Positions 58,001 through 64,000 of a stretch of 64,000 nucleotides of DNA are shown piece after piece. The stretch is from positions 372,001 to 436,000 of the forward strand of contig NZ_JAFBCK010000001.1 in the NCBI RefSeq assembly GCF_016907695.1. The letters are read 5' to 3'. The notes under the pieces were generated by a model. The model made no database searches. It was not told the origin of the DNA and saw only the letters and a program-made list of their open reading frames with translations. The position numbers and the translations under genes are program-made. Source of the DNA: Actinokineospora baliensis. GTDB taxonomy: Bacteria; Actinomycetota; Actinomycetes; Mycobacteriales; Pseudonocardiaceae. The stretch's first letter is position 1. Every line of letters starts with the position of its first letter.

Positions 58001-58056
58001 AACAGCGTGAATCGAATGTTCTCGAACGAGAAGAGGTTCGACTGAAGATCCGTCAT
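55024..58056 (-). CDS. DEAD/DEAH (SF2) helicase with long C-terminal region, candidate defence gene
   Basis: 1010 residues. SF2 core in the first ~420: Walker A LVSLPTGTGKSAIAL, DEAH box LIIIDEAHHSTAPTWR, motif III SVLLTATPRRLDG, then AVVGMLIEGFDLPSLRL and motif VI QLIGRLARVD. The remaining ~590 residues are unlike standard helicases; near the end GGGEFADYIVVEIEG and VGLWHAKYAGG have the acidic-then-Lys spacing of PD-(D/E)xK-like nuclease cores, a tentative reading. ATG 58056 has AGGAGGG six bases upstream. GC content and codon use are clearly lower than all neighbours, pointing to transfer. It splits wbbL/GT4 from rmlD. Stand-alone phage or plasmid defence is inferred. Confidence 0.78.
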   Translation of the reverse strand: MTDLQSNLFSFENIRFTLFESAAKPQWRSPQRGALAALLAHWSLPRTTPALVSLPTGTGKSAIALAAPFLLSAKRVLVVVPSVELREQLSEAFVDLSLLQRIGAIDGGGAPRVLELKARVQDWVNVEQYEVVVASPGTISPVHYGNMQPPVDLFDLIIIDEAHHSTAPTWRAILEYFGQAKSVLLTATPRRLDGQRLPGEHVYHYPLRQALEERIFKPIQPVILDQSRWGSRDDTDRAVLEATVGILGTGEHATSTLLVRAASRQRATQLAALYRTAGVNIEVLHSGMSGTRQRQITSDLRCGRLRAVAVVGMLIEGFDLPSLRLIAYHDKHRSLPATAQLIGRLARVDDKYPQSSVLVTAKDIDVYPELQGVVRKLYGEDQDWAVILPGIIDDEVQSHRDNRQYARQFGDAPPHLTLDAVQPLRRVVIRELRPRIHAMPRAFEDGVIPEDLREGKALRGKLILHSGFNSACTTFMVITESVERPAWHNAPGLDASRYQLHLITRRDATRTDRPDLLFVNVEDNGLSRDLLDLLDIRQRSDLADPGKLQAAFDSFTRQSVSSVGLRNNYGGSTGTTSYRMFAGKGVDRGLREVDTAYGSLGHAMIQVADDEGTFTAGVATAKGKYWETRYSPLLRYEAFVDDLAERYWFPPGAQTGQLLPQVNRGTRLMAWPVELPIAVELDPALIGMGWTIEDVGPLDTLEFEADMLQSGHDELLLQAFTGSGDSRRAVWAGSLDVAAEVTAIGHDLVVGRGYGVAVSLSDLLTDRPPTIFFGNGDTVHGTVIVNSRSTTRSLPNMEFSTLGWTGVNLEAETRKKAAEKGDGRSIHEELENYLNGQPKRGRHRWIVHNDGGGEFADYIVVEIEGTTVSVGLWHAKYAGGKKPSVRVMDLQEVVAQAIKSRRWVTDPGFWNELGKRLTGASKPKATVVHGRRSQLLVVCGVAGRAESLSLARSRPLVQGTVAIVQPGLSCKKLRAHLDSENLSAMQVRDLLSVFHDSVLQVARPVMLCSE

Positions 58057-58353
58057 GGCGACCCTCCTGTTCGATCCGTCGCAGCCTAGAAATCGCGGAG
58101 AAACCCGTATCCGAGGCATCGCGCCGAGCAGGACACTTCGTTAACCGACGTAGCCAACTTTCACCCGTTAGAGGTATAGGGCTGATTCGATTGACGGCCC
58201 GAGAGTTGCGTAGGGTAGCCGCGCGCTAACGATCGGTGCTGAACCAAGGAGGGATGTCCGCCCCGCCCAGAGTTCTGACAAGTCACCGCCCCACGACCAC
58301 CATGCCCCGGGCGCGGAACGCGGAGAGTGCCCGTGTAACCGCGAGCCCCCGGC
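58057..58353. other. Gap between helicase and rmlD
   Basis: 297 bases, AT-richer toward the helicase side (58120-58230) and GC-rich toward rmlD. It likely carries the helicase promoter; no gene is supported. A tiny frame near 58254 has GGAGG directly touching its ATG, too close to be a normal ribosome site. Confidence 0.4.
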
Positions 58354-59247
58354 TTAGGCGCGGAAGTCGGCGGCGTGGCGGGAGAAGGCTTCGGAGAGGG
58401 CCGCGCGCCAGGGGCGTAGCGGGGTGAGGCCGGAGTCCGTCCAGGCGCGGTTGGAGAGGACGGAGTAGGCGGGGCGTTTGGCGGGGGTGGGGTAGTCCTC
58501 TGTGCCGCAGGACTTGACCCGGGTTGGGTCGGCGCCCAGTTCTTCGAAGACGGCTCGGGCGAAGCCTGCCCAAGTGACCTCGCCCGCGCCGGTCGCGTGC
58601 AGTACCCGGCTCGCGGGACCCTCCCCCCGCGTGATCCGCGAAGCCAGCTCGACCAGACCGGTCGCCAGGTCGAAAGTCCACGTGGGACTTCCCAATTGAT
58701 CGTCCACAACAGACAACGTGTCCCGTGCGGATTCCAGCCGCACCATGGTCTTCACGAAGTTCTTGCCCCAAGCCCCGTACACCCACGACGTGCGCACGAC
58801 CCACGCGTCCGCGCCCGACCCGAGTACCGCGTCCTCACCGGCGAGCTTGGTCAACCCGTAGATCGACCGGGGCCCCGGCGCCGCGTCCACCTCGTACGGC
58901 GCCGTGGCGTCGCCGGGGAAGACGTAGTCGGTGGACACGTGCACCAGCGGGACCCCGCGCGACGAGCAGACCGCGGCGAGCACCCGGGGGCCGTCGGCGT
59001 TGATCGCGAAGGCGGCCGCCTGGTCGGTTTCGGCCTTGTCCACCGCCGTGTGCGCCGCGGCGTTGACCACGACGACCCGGCGGCCCGCGGCGTGCTCGAC
59101 GGTGCCTGCGACGGCCTCGATGACCGAGCCCGCGCTGGTGATGTCGAGCTCGGCGGAGCCGGGGGCCACGACGTCGACGCCGTCGAGCGCGGCGAGTTCG
59201 CGGCCGAGCTGCCCGGTGCCGCCGGGGACGAGTAGGACAAGGGACAC
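58354..59247 (-). CDS. rmlD: dTDP-4-dehydrorhamnose reductase
   Basis: 297-residue SDR-type reductase for the last step of dTDP-L-rhamnose synthesis. Rossmann loop VPGGTGQLGRELAAL, VVNAAAHTAVDKAETD, VHVSTDYVFPGDATAPY, catalytic Tyr/Lys in RSIYGLTKLAGEDAV, then RTSWVYGAWGKNFVKTM and DDQLGSPTW. GTG 59247 starts five bases after rmlB. It supplies rhamnose for WbbL. In M. tuberculosis it is adjacent to wbbL; here the helicase and GT4 genes come between. Confidence 0.95.
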   Translation of the reverse strand: MSLVLLVPGGTGQLGRELAALDGVDVVAPGSAELDITSAGSVIEAVAGTVEHAAGRRVVVVNAAAHTAVDKAETDQAAAFAINADGPRVLAAVCSSRGVPLVHVSTDYVFPGDATAPYEVDAAPGPRSIYGLTKLAGEDAVLGSGADAWVVRTSWVYGAWGKNFVKTMVRLESARDTLSVVDDQLGSPTWTFDLATGLVELASRITRGEGPASRVLHATGAGEVTWAGFARAVFEELGADPTRVKSCGTEDYPTPAKRPAYSVLSNRAWTDSGLTPLRPWRAALSEAFSRHAADFRA

Positions 59248-59252
59248 GGTGG

Positions 59253-60245
59253 TCAGCTCCCGGGTAGCGCGGCGCGGTTCTTCAGCGGTTCCCACCACGC
59301 TCTGTTGTCCCGGTACCACGCGACGGTGTCGGCGAGACCGTCCTGGAAGGACACCCGGGGCGCGTAGCCCAGCTCGGTGGCGATCTTGGTGATGTCGACC
59401 GAGTAGCGCCGGTCGTGCGCCTTGCGGTCGACCACCGGCCGCACGAACGACTCGTCGGTGCCGGTGGCGGCCAGCAGCAGGTCGGTCAGCTCCCGGTTGG
59501 TCAGCTCGGTGCCGCCGCCGATGTTGTAGATCTCCCCGGGGCGGCCGCCGTCGACGACGAGCTGGATGCCGTGGCAGTGGTCGTCGACGTGCAGCCAGTC
59601 GCGCACGTTGAGGCCGTCGCCGTAGAGCGGCACCTTCTCGCCGTCCACCAGGTTGGTGGTGAACAGCGGGATGACCTTCTCCGGGAACTGGTAGGGCCCG
59701 TAGTTGTTCGAGCAGCGGGTGACGCACACCGGCAGCCCGTGGGTGCGGAAGAACGCCCGCGCCATCAGGTCCGAGGACGCCTTGGACGCCGCATACGGCG
59801 AATTGGGCTCCAGCGGGTGGGTCTCGGGCCAGGACCCCACGTCGATCGAGCCGTACACCTCGTCGGTCGAGACGTGCACGAACCGGCCGACCCCGGCGTC
59901 GACGGCGGCCTGCAGCAGCGTCTGGGTGCCCAGCACGTTGGTCAGCACGAAGTCGGCCGCGCCGAGGATCGAACGGTCCACGTGGGACTCCGCGGCGAAG
60001 TGCACGACCAGGTCGACCCCGGCCATGGTCGCGCGCACCAGGTCGGCGTCGCAGATGTCGCCCTCGACGAAGCGCAGCCGCTCGCTGTCGGCCACCGGGT
60101 CGAGGTTGGCCCGGTTACCGGCGTAGGTCAGCTTGTCGAGCACCACGACCTCGGCGTCGGCCAGCGACGGGTACGCCCCGCCCAGCGCCTGCCGCACGTA
60201 GTGCGACCCGATGAACCCGGCCCCGCCTGTCACCAGCACCCGCAT
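59253..60245 (-). CDS. rmlB: dTDP-glucose 4,6-dehydratase
   Basis: 330-residue extended SDR. N-terminal VLVTGGAGFIGSHYVRQAL, DKLTYAGNRANLDPV, DLVVHFAAESHVDRSI, HVSTDEVYGSI (Thr-Asp-Glu catalytic triplet), PYAASKASSDLMARA with Tyr-Lys, RCSNNYGPYQFPEKVIPLF and RDWLHVDDHCHGIQLV are all standard. It makes dTDP-4-keto-6-deoxyglucose for the rhamnose pathway. ATG 60245, divergent from the LCP gene with 178 bases between. Confidence 0.96.
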   Translation of the reverse strand: MRVLVTGGAGFIGSHYVRQALGGAYPSLADAEVVVLDKLTYAGNRANLDPVADSERLRFVEGDICDADLVRATMAGVDLVVHFAAESHVDRSILGAADFVLTNVLGTQTLLQAAVDAGVGRFVHVSTDEVYGSIDVGSWPETHPLEPNSPYAASKASSDLMARAFFRTHGLPVCVTRCSNNYGPYQFPEKVIPLFTTNLVDGEKVPLYGDGLNVRDWLHVDDHCHGIQLVVDGGRPGEIYNIGGGTELTNRELTDLLLAATGTDESFVRPVVDRKAHDRRYSVDITKIATELGYAPRVSFQDGLADTVAWYRDNRAWWEPLKNRAALPGS

Positions 60246-60423
60246 GTGGTCCCACCGTCCTCACGCTCGCAGGTCTCCCCGCGAGGAGTCTTCCACGTCT
60301 CGTCCCCTGTCGGAGTAAACGTCGACGCTCACCGATCCGTGTTACCGGTGACGACGCTGACAGCCGGACCACACGGAGGTGGGTAACCTGGTTCACGTCA
60401 GGTCAGACCGGGGAGGAGCGTGC

Positions 60424-62076
60424 GTGGGCGAGCGTGCGCGTGCGGTGACCGGCGAATCGGTGGGTGCCTTACCCGTGCCGCCGCGTCGGCCGTCGCTGTT
60501 CTTGCGGGCGAGCACCGTGCTGGTGCGCGCCCTGGTCACCGTGCTGTCGGTGGCCGTGCTGGCGGCGACGGCGTGGGGGTGGTCGCTGTTTCGCGACCTC
60601 GACGACAACGTGGCCACCACCGACGTCATCGAGGTCCAGGCGGGCGACCCGGCCACCGGGGGTTCGACCGCGGAGCGGCTCGACAGCGCCGTCGACATCC
60701 TGCTGGTGGGCATCGACAGCCGCACCGACGCGTTCGGCAACCCGCTGCCCAAGGAAGTCCTGGCGATGCTCAACGGCGGCAAGGCCGACGGCGAGCGCAA
60801 CACCGACACGATGATCCTGGTGCACATCCCCGCCGGTGGCCGCAAGGCCGTGGCGTTCTCCTTCCCGCGCGACTCGTGGGTCGACATCGGCGGCGGGTTC
60901 GGCAAGCACAAGCTCAACTCGGCGTTCGTCTACGCCTACAACGACACCCGCAAGACCCTGATCGAGCAGGGCGTCGACGACCCCAAGGAGGTCGAGGCGA
61001 AGGCGGTGGTCGCTGGCCGCAAGAACCTCATCGCCGCGATCGAGCGGCTGATCGGCAAGGCGGTCACCATCGACCGCTACGCCGAGGTCAACCTGGCCAG
61101 CTTCTACGAGGTCACCAAGGCCGTCGGCGGCGTCGAGGTGTGCCTGAACAACGCGGTCGACGAGCCCAAGTCGGGCGCCCGGTTCCCGGCGGGCCGCCAG
61201 ACCATCTCCGGCGCGGCCGCGCTGTCGTTCGTGCGGCAGCGCTACCAGCTGCCCAACGGCGACCTGGACCGGATCGTGCGGCAGCAGACGTTCCTGGGCG
61301 CGCTGGCCAACAAGGTCCTGTCCGCGGAGATGCTGGCCAACCCGGGCCGCGCCAGGGACCTGATCACCGCCGTGCAGAAGTCGGTGGTGCTCTCGTCGAA
61401 CTGGAACCTGTCCCGCTTCGCCGCCCAGATGCAGGGCCTGAGCAGCGGGAACATCGAGTTCCGGACCATCCCGAACGAGGGCGACGCCAAGATCGGCGGG
61501 GCCGACGTGATCAAGGTCAACCCCGACCACGTCGCGACGACGGTCAAGCAGGTCATCGACCAGTCCGACGGCGTGACGACGCGGCCGAGCACCCCACCGA
61601 CCTCGTCGTCCGGCAGCCCGGCGGAGACCAACGCGATCCCGCTCGCGCCCACGACGACCACGGGCAAGCCCAGCAGCGGCATCACCGTGGACGTGCGCAA
61701 CGGCTCCAACACCAAGGGCCTCGCATCCGCCGTCCTCGACCGCCTAGTGGCCCACGGCTTCACCCGCGGCGAGGTCGGCGACGCGGCCATCCAGAGCGGC
61801 ACCGTGGTCCGGTACGCGACCGGTGAGCTCGCCAAGGCCAACGCTGTGGCCAGCACGCTCACCACCAAGGGGCTGACTCTTACCGAAGACCGTACGCTGC
61901 TCTCTGGGCACGTACGGGTGGTTCTAGGTACCTCTTACCCGCCCGGGGAGCAGCAGCTCACGAACGACCCCATGCTTAACCTCGCCCCCACCAGCACCGC
62001 GCGTCCTACCTCGACCGCGCCTCTTACCGTGGCACCGCCCAACGTCGAGGCGGGCAGCCTTAAGTGCATCAACTAG
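60424..62076 (+). CDS. LytR-CpsA-Psr (LCP) family cell-wall glycopolymer ligase
   Basis: 550 residues: a short cytosolic N-terminus, one span (about 31-53, VLVRALVTVLSVAVLAATAWG), LCP domain (about 85-300) with LLVGIDSRTDAFGN, NTDTMILVHIPAG, AFSFPRDSWVDIGG, HKLNSAFVYAY and LSFVRQRYQLPNGDLDRIVRQQ, then a Ser/Thr/Pro linker and a LytR_C domain (about 415-500). LCP proteins attach arabinogalactan or other polymers to peptidoglycan outside the membrane. It lies at the Rv3267 position. GTG 60424 with GGAGGA seven bases upstream. Confidence 0.94.
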   Translation: MGERARAVTGESVGALPVPPRRPSLFLRASTVLVRALVTVLSVAVLAATAWGWSLFRDLDDNVATTDVIEVQAGDPATGGSTAERLDSAVDILLVGIDSRTDAFGNPLPKEVLAMLNGGKADGERNTDTMILVHIPAGGRKAVAFSFPRDSWVDIGGGFGKHKLNSAFVYAYNDTRKTLIEQGVDDPKEVEAKAVVAGRKNLIAAIERLIGKAVTIDRYAEVNLASFYEVTKAVGGVEVCLNNAVDEPKSGARFPAGRQTISGAAALSFVRQRYQLPNGDLDRIVRQQTFLGALANKVLSAEMLANPGRARDLITAVQKSVVLSSNWNLSRFAAQMQGLSSGNIEFRTIPNEGDAKIGGADVIKVNPDHVATTVKQVIDQSDGVTTRPSTPPTSSSGSPAETNAIPLAPTTTTGKPSSGITVDVRNGSNTKGLASAVLDRLVAHGFTRGEVGDAAIQSGTVVRYATGELAKANAVASTLTTKGLTLTEDRTLLSGHVRVVLGTSYPPGEQQLTNDPMLNLAPTSTARPTSTAPLTVAPPNVEAGSLKCIN

Positions 62077-62085
62077 TTTGATCTG

Positions 62086-62751
62086 GTGAGCCTCACCGAA
62101 GCCCTCTTGCGCCCTCTTCGCGCGTCCTCGGCGAAACCGCTGGTCACGCACTACGACGACGCAACAGGCAGCCGGGTTGAACTGTCGGTGGCGACCATGG
62201 CGAACTGGGCGGCCAAAACCGCCAACTGGCTCGTCGAGGAGTACGACGTCGAGGCGGGCACACCCGTGGCTGTGCGGTTGCCCGCGCACTGGCAGACCGC
62301 CGGGGTGTTGCTGGGCGCGTGGTGGGCGGGCGCGCACGTGGTCGCCGAGGGCCCTGCGGCAGTGACGTTCGTCGCACCCGGGGAGACCGCGGACGGGGTG
62401 ACAGCCGCGGTGTCGCTGGACCCGATGGGGCGGGACCTGGGCGGTTCACGCGACGGGGTGATCGACTTCATCGGCGAGGCCCGCCTGTTCGGCGACGACT
62501 ACTTCGGCGGGCCGGTACCGGGATCGACGCTCGCGCTGGCCGGGCTGACCGTGGACGAGGTGCTGGCGCGGGCGGCGGGGCTCGAACCGGGGGTCCGGGT
62601 GCTGTCCACCCGGGAGTGGACGGTGCCGGACGGGGTGCTCAGCGCCCTGGTCGCCCCGCTGGTCGCCGGTGGGTCGGTGGTGCAGGTCAGCAACCCGGCA
62701 CGGGTGGACGCCCACCGCACGGCGGAGCGGACGACCCTGGACTTGGCCTGA
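62086..62751 (+). CDS. TIGR03089-family protein
   Basis: 221 residues, matching the short actinobacterial TIGR03089 group (Rv3268 position), which resembles the N-terminal part of AMP-binding enzymes: KPLVTHYDDATGSRVELSVATM, ANWAAKTANWLVEEYDV, VRLPAHWQTAGVLLGAWWAGA. The ATP-binding loop and C-terminal domain of true adenylating enzymes are absent, so it is unlikely to activate an acid. GTG 62086, nine bases after the LCP gene. The stop overlaps the SDR start (TGATG). Confidence 0.88.
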   Translation: MSLTEALLRPLRASSAKPLVTHYDDATGSRVELSVATMANWAAKTANWLVEEYDVEAGTPVAVRLPAHWQTAGVLLGAWWAGAHVVAEGPAAVTFVAPGETADGVTAAVSLDPMGRDLGGSRDGVIDFIGEARLFGDDYFGGPVPGSTLALAGLTVDEVLARAAGLEPGVRVLSTREWTVPDGVLSALVAPLVAGGSVVQVSNPARVDAHRTAERTTLDLA

Positions 62752-63548
62752 TGCGGTCGTTCGCGGGGAAGGTCGCCGTGGTCACCGGGGCGGCTTCGGG
62801 GATCGGGGACGCGTTGGTGACGGCGTTGGTCGCGGAGGGCGCCCAGGTGGCGGCCTCGGACATCGCCGAGGTGGGGGCTCGGGACGGGGTGCGGCCGTAC
62901 CGGGTGGACGTGGGTGATCGGGATGCGGTGTACGCGCATGCCGAGCAGGTCGCGGGTGACTTCGGGCGGGTTGACCTGGTGGTCAACAACGCTGGGGTGG
63001 CGCTGCGCGGGACGGTCGCCCAGATGAGCGACGAGGACCTGCGCTGGGTCATGGACGTCGACTTCTGGGGAGTGGCGCACGGGTCGCGCGCGTTCCTGCC
63101 GCACCTGGTGGCCAGCCGCGGGCACCTGGTGAACGTGTCCAGCGTGTTCGGTCTGATCGGGGTGCCGACGCAGAGCGCCTACAACGCGGCCAAGTTCGCC
63201 GTCCGCGGCTTCACCGAGGCCCTGCGCCAGGAAATGGCGGGCGTCGTCGGCGTCACCTGCGTGCACCCCGGCGGCGTGCGGACCTCGATCGCCCGCAACG
63301 CGCGCACCTCCGACCCGGCCGAGAAAGAGTCCTTCGGACGCTCACTCGACCGGGTGGCGCTGACCTCACCGGACCGCGCGGCCCAGCGCATCCTCGACGG
63401 GGTGCGCCGTGACCGCGCCCGGGTCCTGATCGGCCCGGACGCCTACGTCATCGACCTGCTGCCGCGACTGCTGGGCTCCTGGTACCAGCCCCTGGTCCGC
63501 CGCGTCTTCAGCCCATCGTCTTCTGACCGTCGAGGCTCTCGCGGATGA
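62751..63548 (+). CDS. Short-chain dehydrogenase/reductase
   Basis: 265-residue classical SDR. Cofactor loop VAVVTGAASGIGDAL, NNAGVALRGTVAQ, catalytic Ser in LVNVSSVFGLIG, and Tyr-x3-Lys in SAYNAAKFAVRGFTEAL; CVHPGGVRTSI follows. Asp at the end of strand 2 (VAASDIAEV) favours NAD over NADP, by family rule. Substrate unknown. One-base overlap with the TIGR03089 gene, so co-translated. The 3' end overlaps the DinB gene by 41 bases. Confidence 0.9.
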   Translation: MRSFAGKVAVVTGAASGIGDALVTALVAEGAQVAASDIAEVGARDGVRPYRVDVGDRDAVYAHAEQVAGDFGRVDLVVNNAGVALRGTVAQMSDEDLRWVMDVDFWGVAHGSRAFLPHLVASRGHLVNVSSVFGLIGVPTQSAYNAAKFAVRGFTEALRQEMAGVVGVTCVHPGGVRTSIARNARTSDPAEKESFGRSLDRVALTSPDRAAQRILDGVRRDRARVLIGPDAYVIDLLPRLLGSWYQPLVRRVFSPSSSDRRGSRG

Positions 63549-64000
63549 TGTCCGCGTGCCCCGCGTGCTGCGCGGTCTCGGCGATGATGTGCAGCAGGAC
63601 GCGCCGCACGGACCTCGTGGCCCCGGCCTCGAACCAGGGCGCCTCCGGCAGCGGGAACGCCTGGTTGAGGTCCGCGGTCCTGACCAGCTCATCGGTCTTG
63701 GCGGCCACCTCGGCGTAGTTGGCGAGGTAGGTCTCGAGGGACTCGCCCGGGTTCATCCGGTGCTCGTCCTCCCAGTCCAGCTCAACACTGGCCATCCCAG
63801 CCGCGCCACCGACCATGAACCGGTACCAAGCCGCCTCAGTCGAGGCGACGTGCTTGATGAGCCCGCCGATGGTCAGCGCACTGACGGTCGTCCGCTGCGC
63901 CGCCTGCTCGTCGGTGAGCCCCTGGGCGGTGTGGCGCAGGAACCCCCGGTGCACGGTGAGGGTCTGCAGCAGATCCGCCCGCTCGGTGTCGAGGTCGGTG
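63508..64000 (-). CDS. DinB-family protein (DUF664), 5' end outside the window
   Basis: At least 163 residues, open to the right edge (first visible codons read TDLDTERADLLQTLTVHRGFL in two pieces), so the start lies beyond the window; the GTG at 63954 is inside the conserved helix and is not the true start. IGGLIKHVASTEAAWYRFM carries the first His, and LLHIIAETAQHAGHADIIRE the other two metal-ligand histidines of the DinB four-helix fold. The family includes mycothiol-dependent maleylpyruvate isomerase-like enzymes; the substrate is unknown. Confidence 0.88.
   Translation of the reverse strand, partial: TDLDTERADLLQTLTVHRGFLRHTAQGLTDEQAAQRTTVSALTIGGLIKHVASTEAAWYRFMVGGAAGMASVELDWEDEHRMNPGESLETYLANYAEVAAKTDELVRTADLNQAFPLPEAPWFEAGATRSVRRVLLHIIAETAQHAGHADIIRESLDGQKTMG

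Noticed and set aside
58236..58427. Small plus-strand ORF between the helicase and rmlD
   Set aside because: It runs into rmlD antisense, has GGAGG touching the internal ATG and shows no protein-like pattern.

Overview
The window is high-GC actinobacterial chromosome. The gene content points to the order Pseudonocardiales: a mycothiol-type RsrA/SigR pair, MtrA-MtrB-LpqB, WhiB2, the F420 genes fbiA/fbiB, WbbL/RmlD for a mycolyl-arabinogalactan-type wall linker, and a LytR-CpsA-Psr ligase. Gene order closely follows the Mycobacterium tuberculosis block from about Rv3221A to Rv3268, which I recall from established knowledge. I did not run any search, and I do not name a genus.

Layout. 0.1-5.2 kb: a tiny ribosomal protein gene (bL37), rsrA-sigR, a YbaK-type deacylase, a small zinc-ribbon gene, a lipoprotein, an alpha/beta hydrolase and a SRAP protein. 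Two of the gene borders here have been tandemly duplicated. 5.4-14.2 kb: aroA-rsgA-phzF-like operon, pruA, a DUF6912-type gene coupled to a wax-ester-synthase/DGAT-like gene, a SpoU methyltransferase, a HAD protein and an Rv3235-like gene. 14.2-29.3 kb: the core block read leftward, ahcY - tmk - [NACHT ATPase] - mtrA - mtrB - lpqB - comF - hpf - secA. It is interrupted between tmk and mtrA by a NACHT STAND ATPase and a VOC protein. 29.4-36 kb: a membrane protein with a lipase-like tail, an APC permease with a lone GlmL/MutL-type protein, and a CDF transporter. 36-45 kb: GDP-mannose supply (manA, a SIS-domain isomerase-like gene, phosphomannomutase) with Trm112-like, DUF3499, a degenerate zincin, a giant membrane glycosyltransferase and whiB2. 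45-52 kb: site-2 protease, fbiA-fbiB-nudix, a TPR-like protein, an AlkA-like glycosylase, manC and a small conserved gene. 52-63.5 kb: rhamnosyltransferase wbbL, a GT4 glycosyltransferase, a DEAD/DEAH helicase of lower GC, rmlD-rmlB, an LCP ligase, a TIGR03089 protein, an SDR, and a DinB protein running off the right edge.

Functionally the window is mostly envelope biogenesis (GDP-mannose, dTDP-rhamnose, WbbL, LCP, MtrAB-LpqB, SecA) plus stress regulation and F420 synthesis. Two large ATP-dependent genes look like additions to the conserved frame and are candidate single-gene defence systems: the NACHT protein (24.1-26.9 kb) and the helicase (55.0-58.1 kb). The most unusual feature is a recurring scar. 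At three places a short segment spanning or containing a gene end has been copied next to itself, giving partial gene ends that still read in frame.
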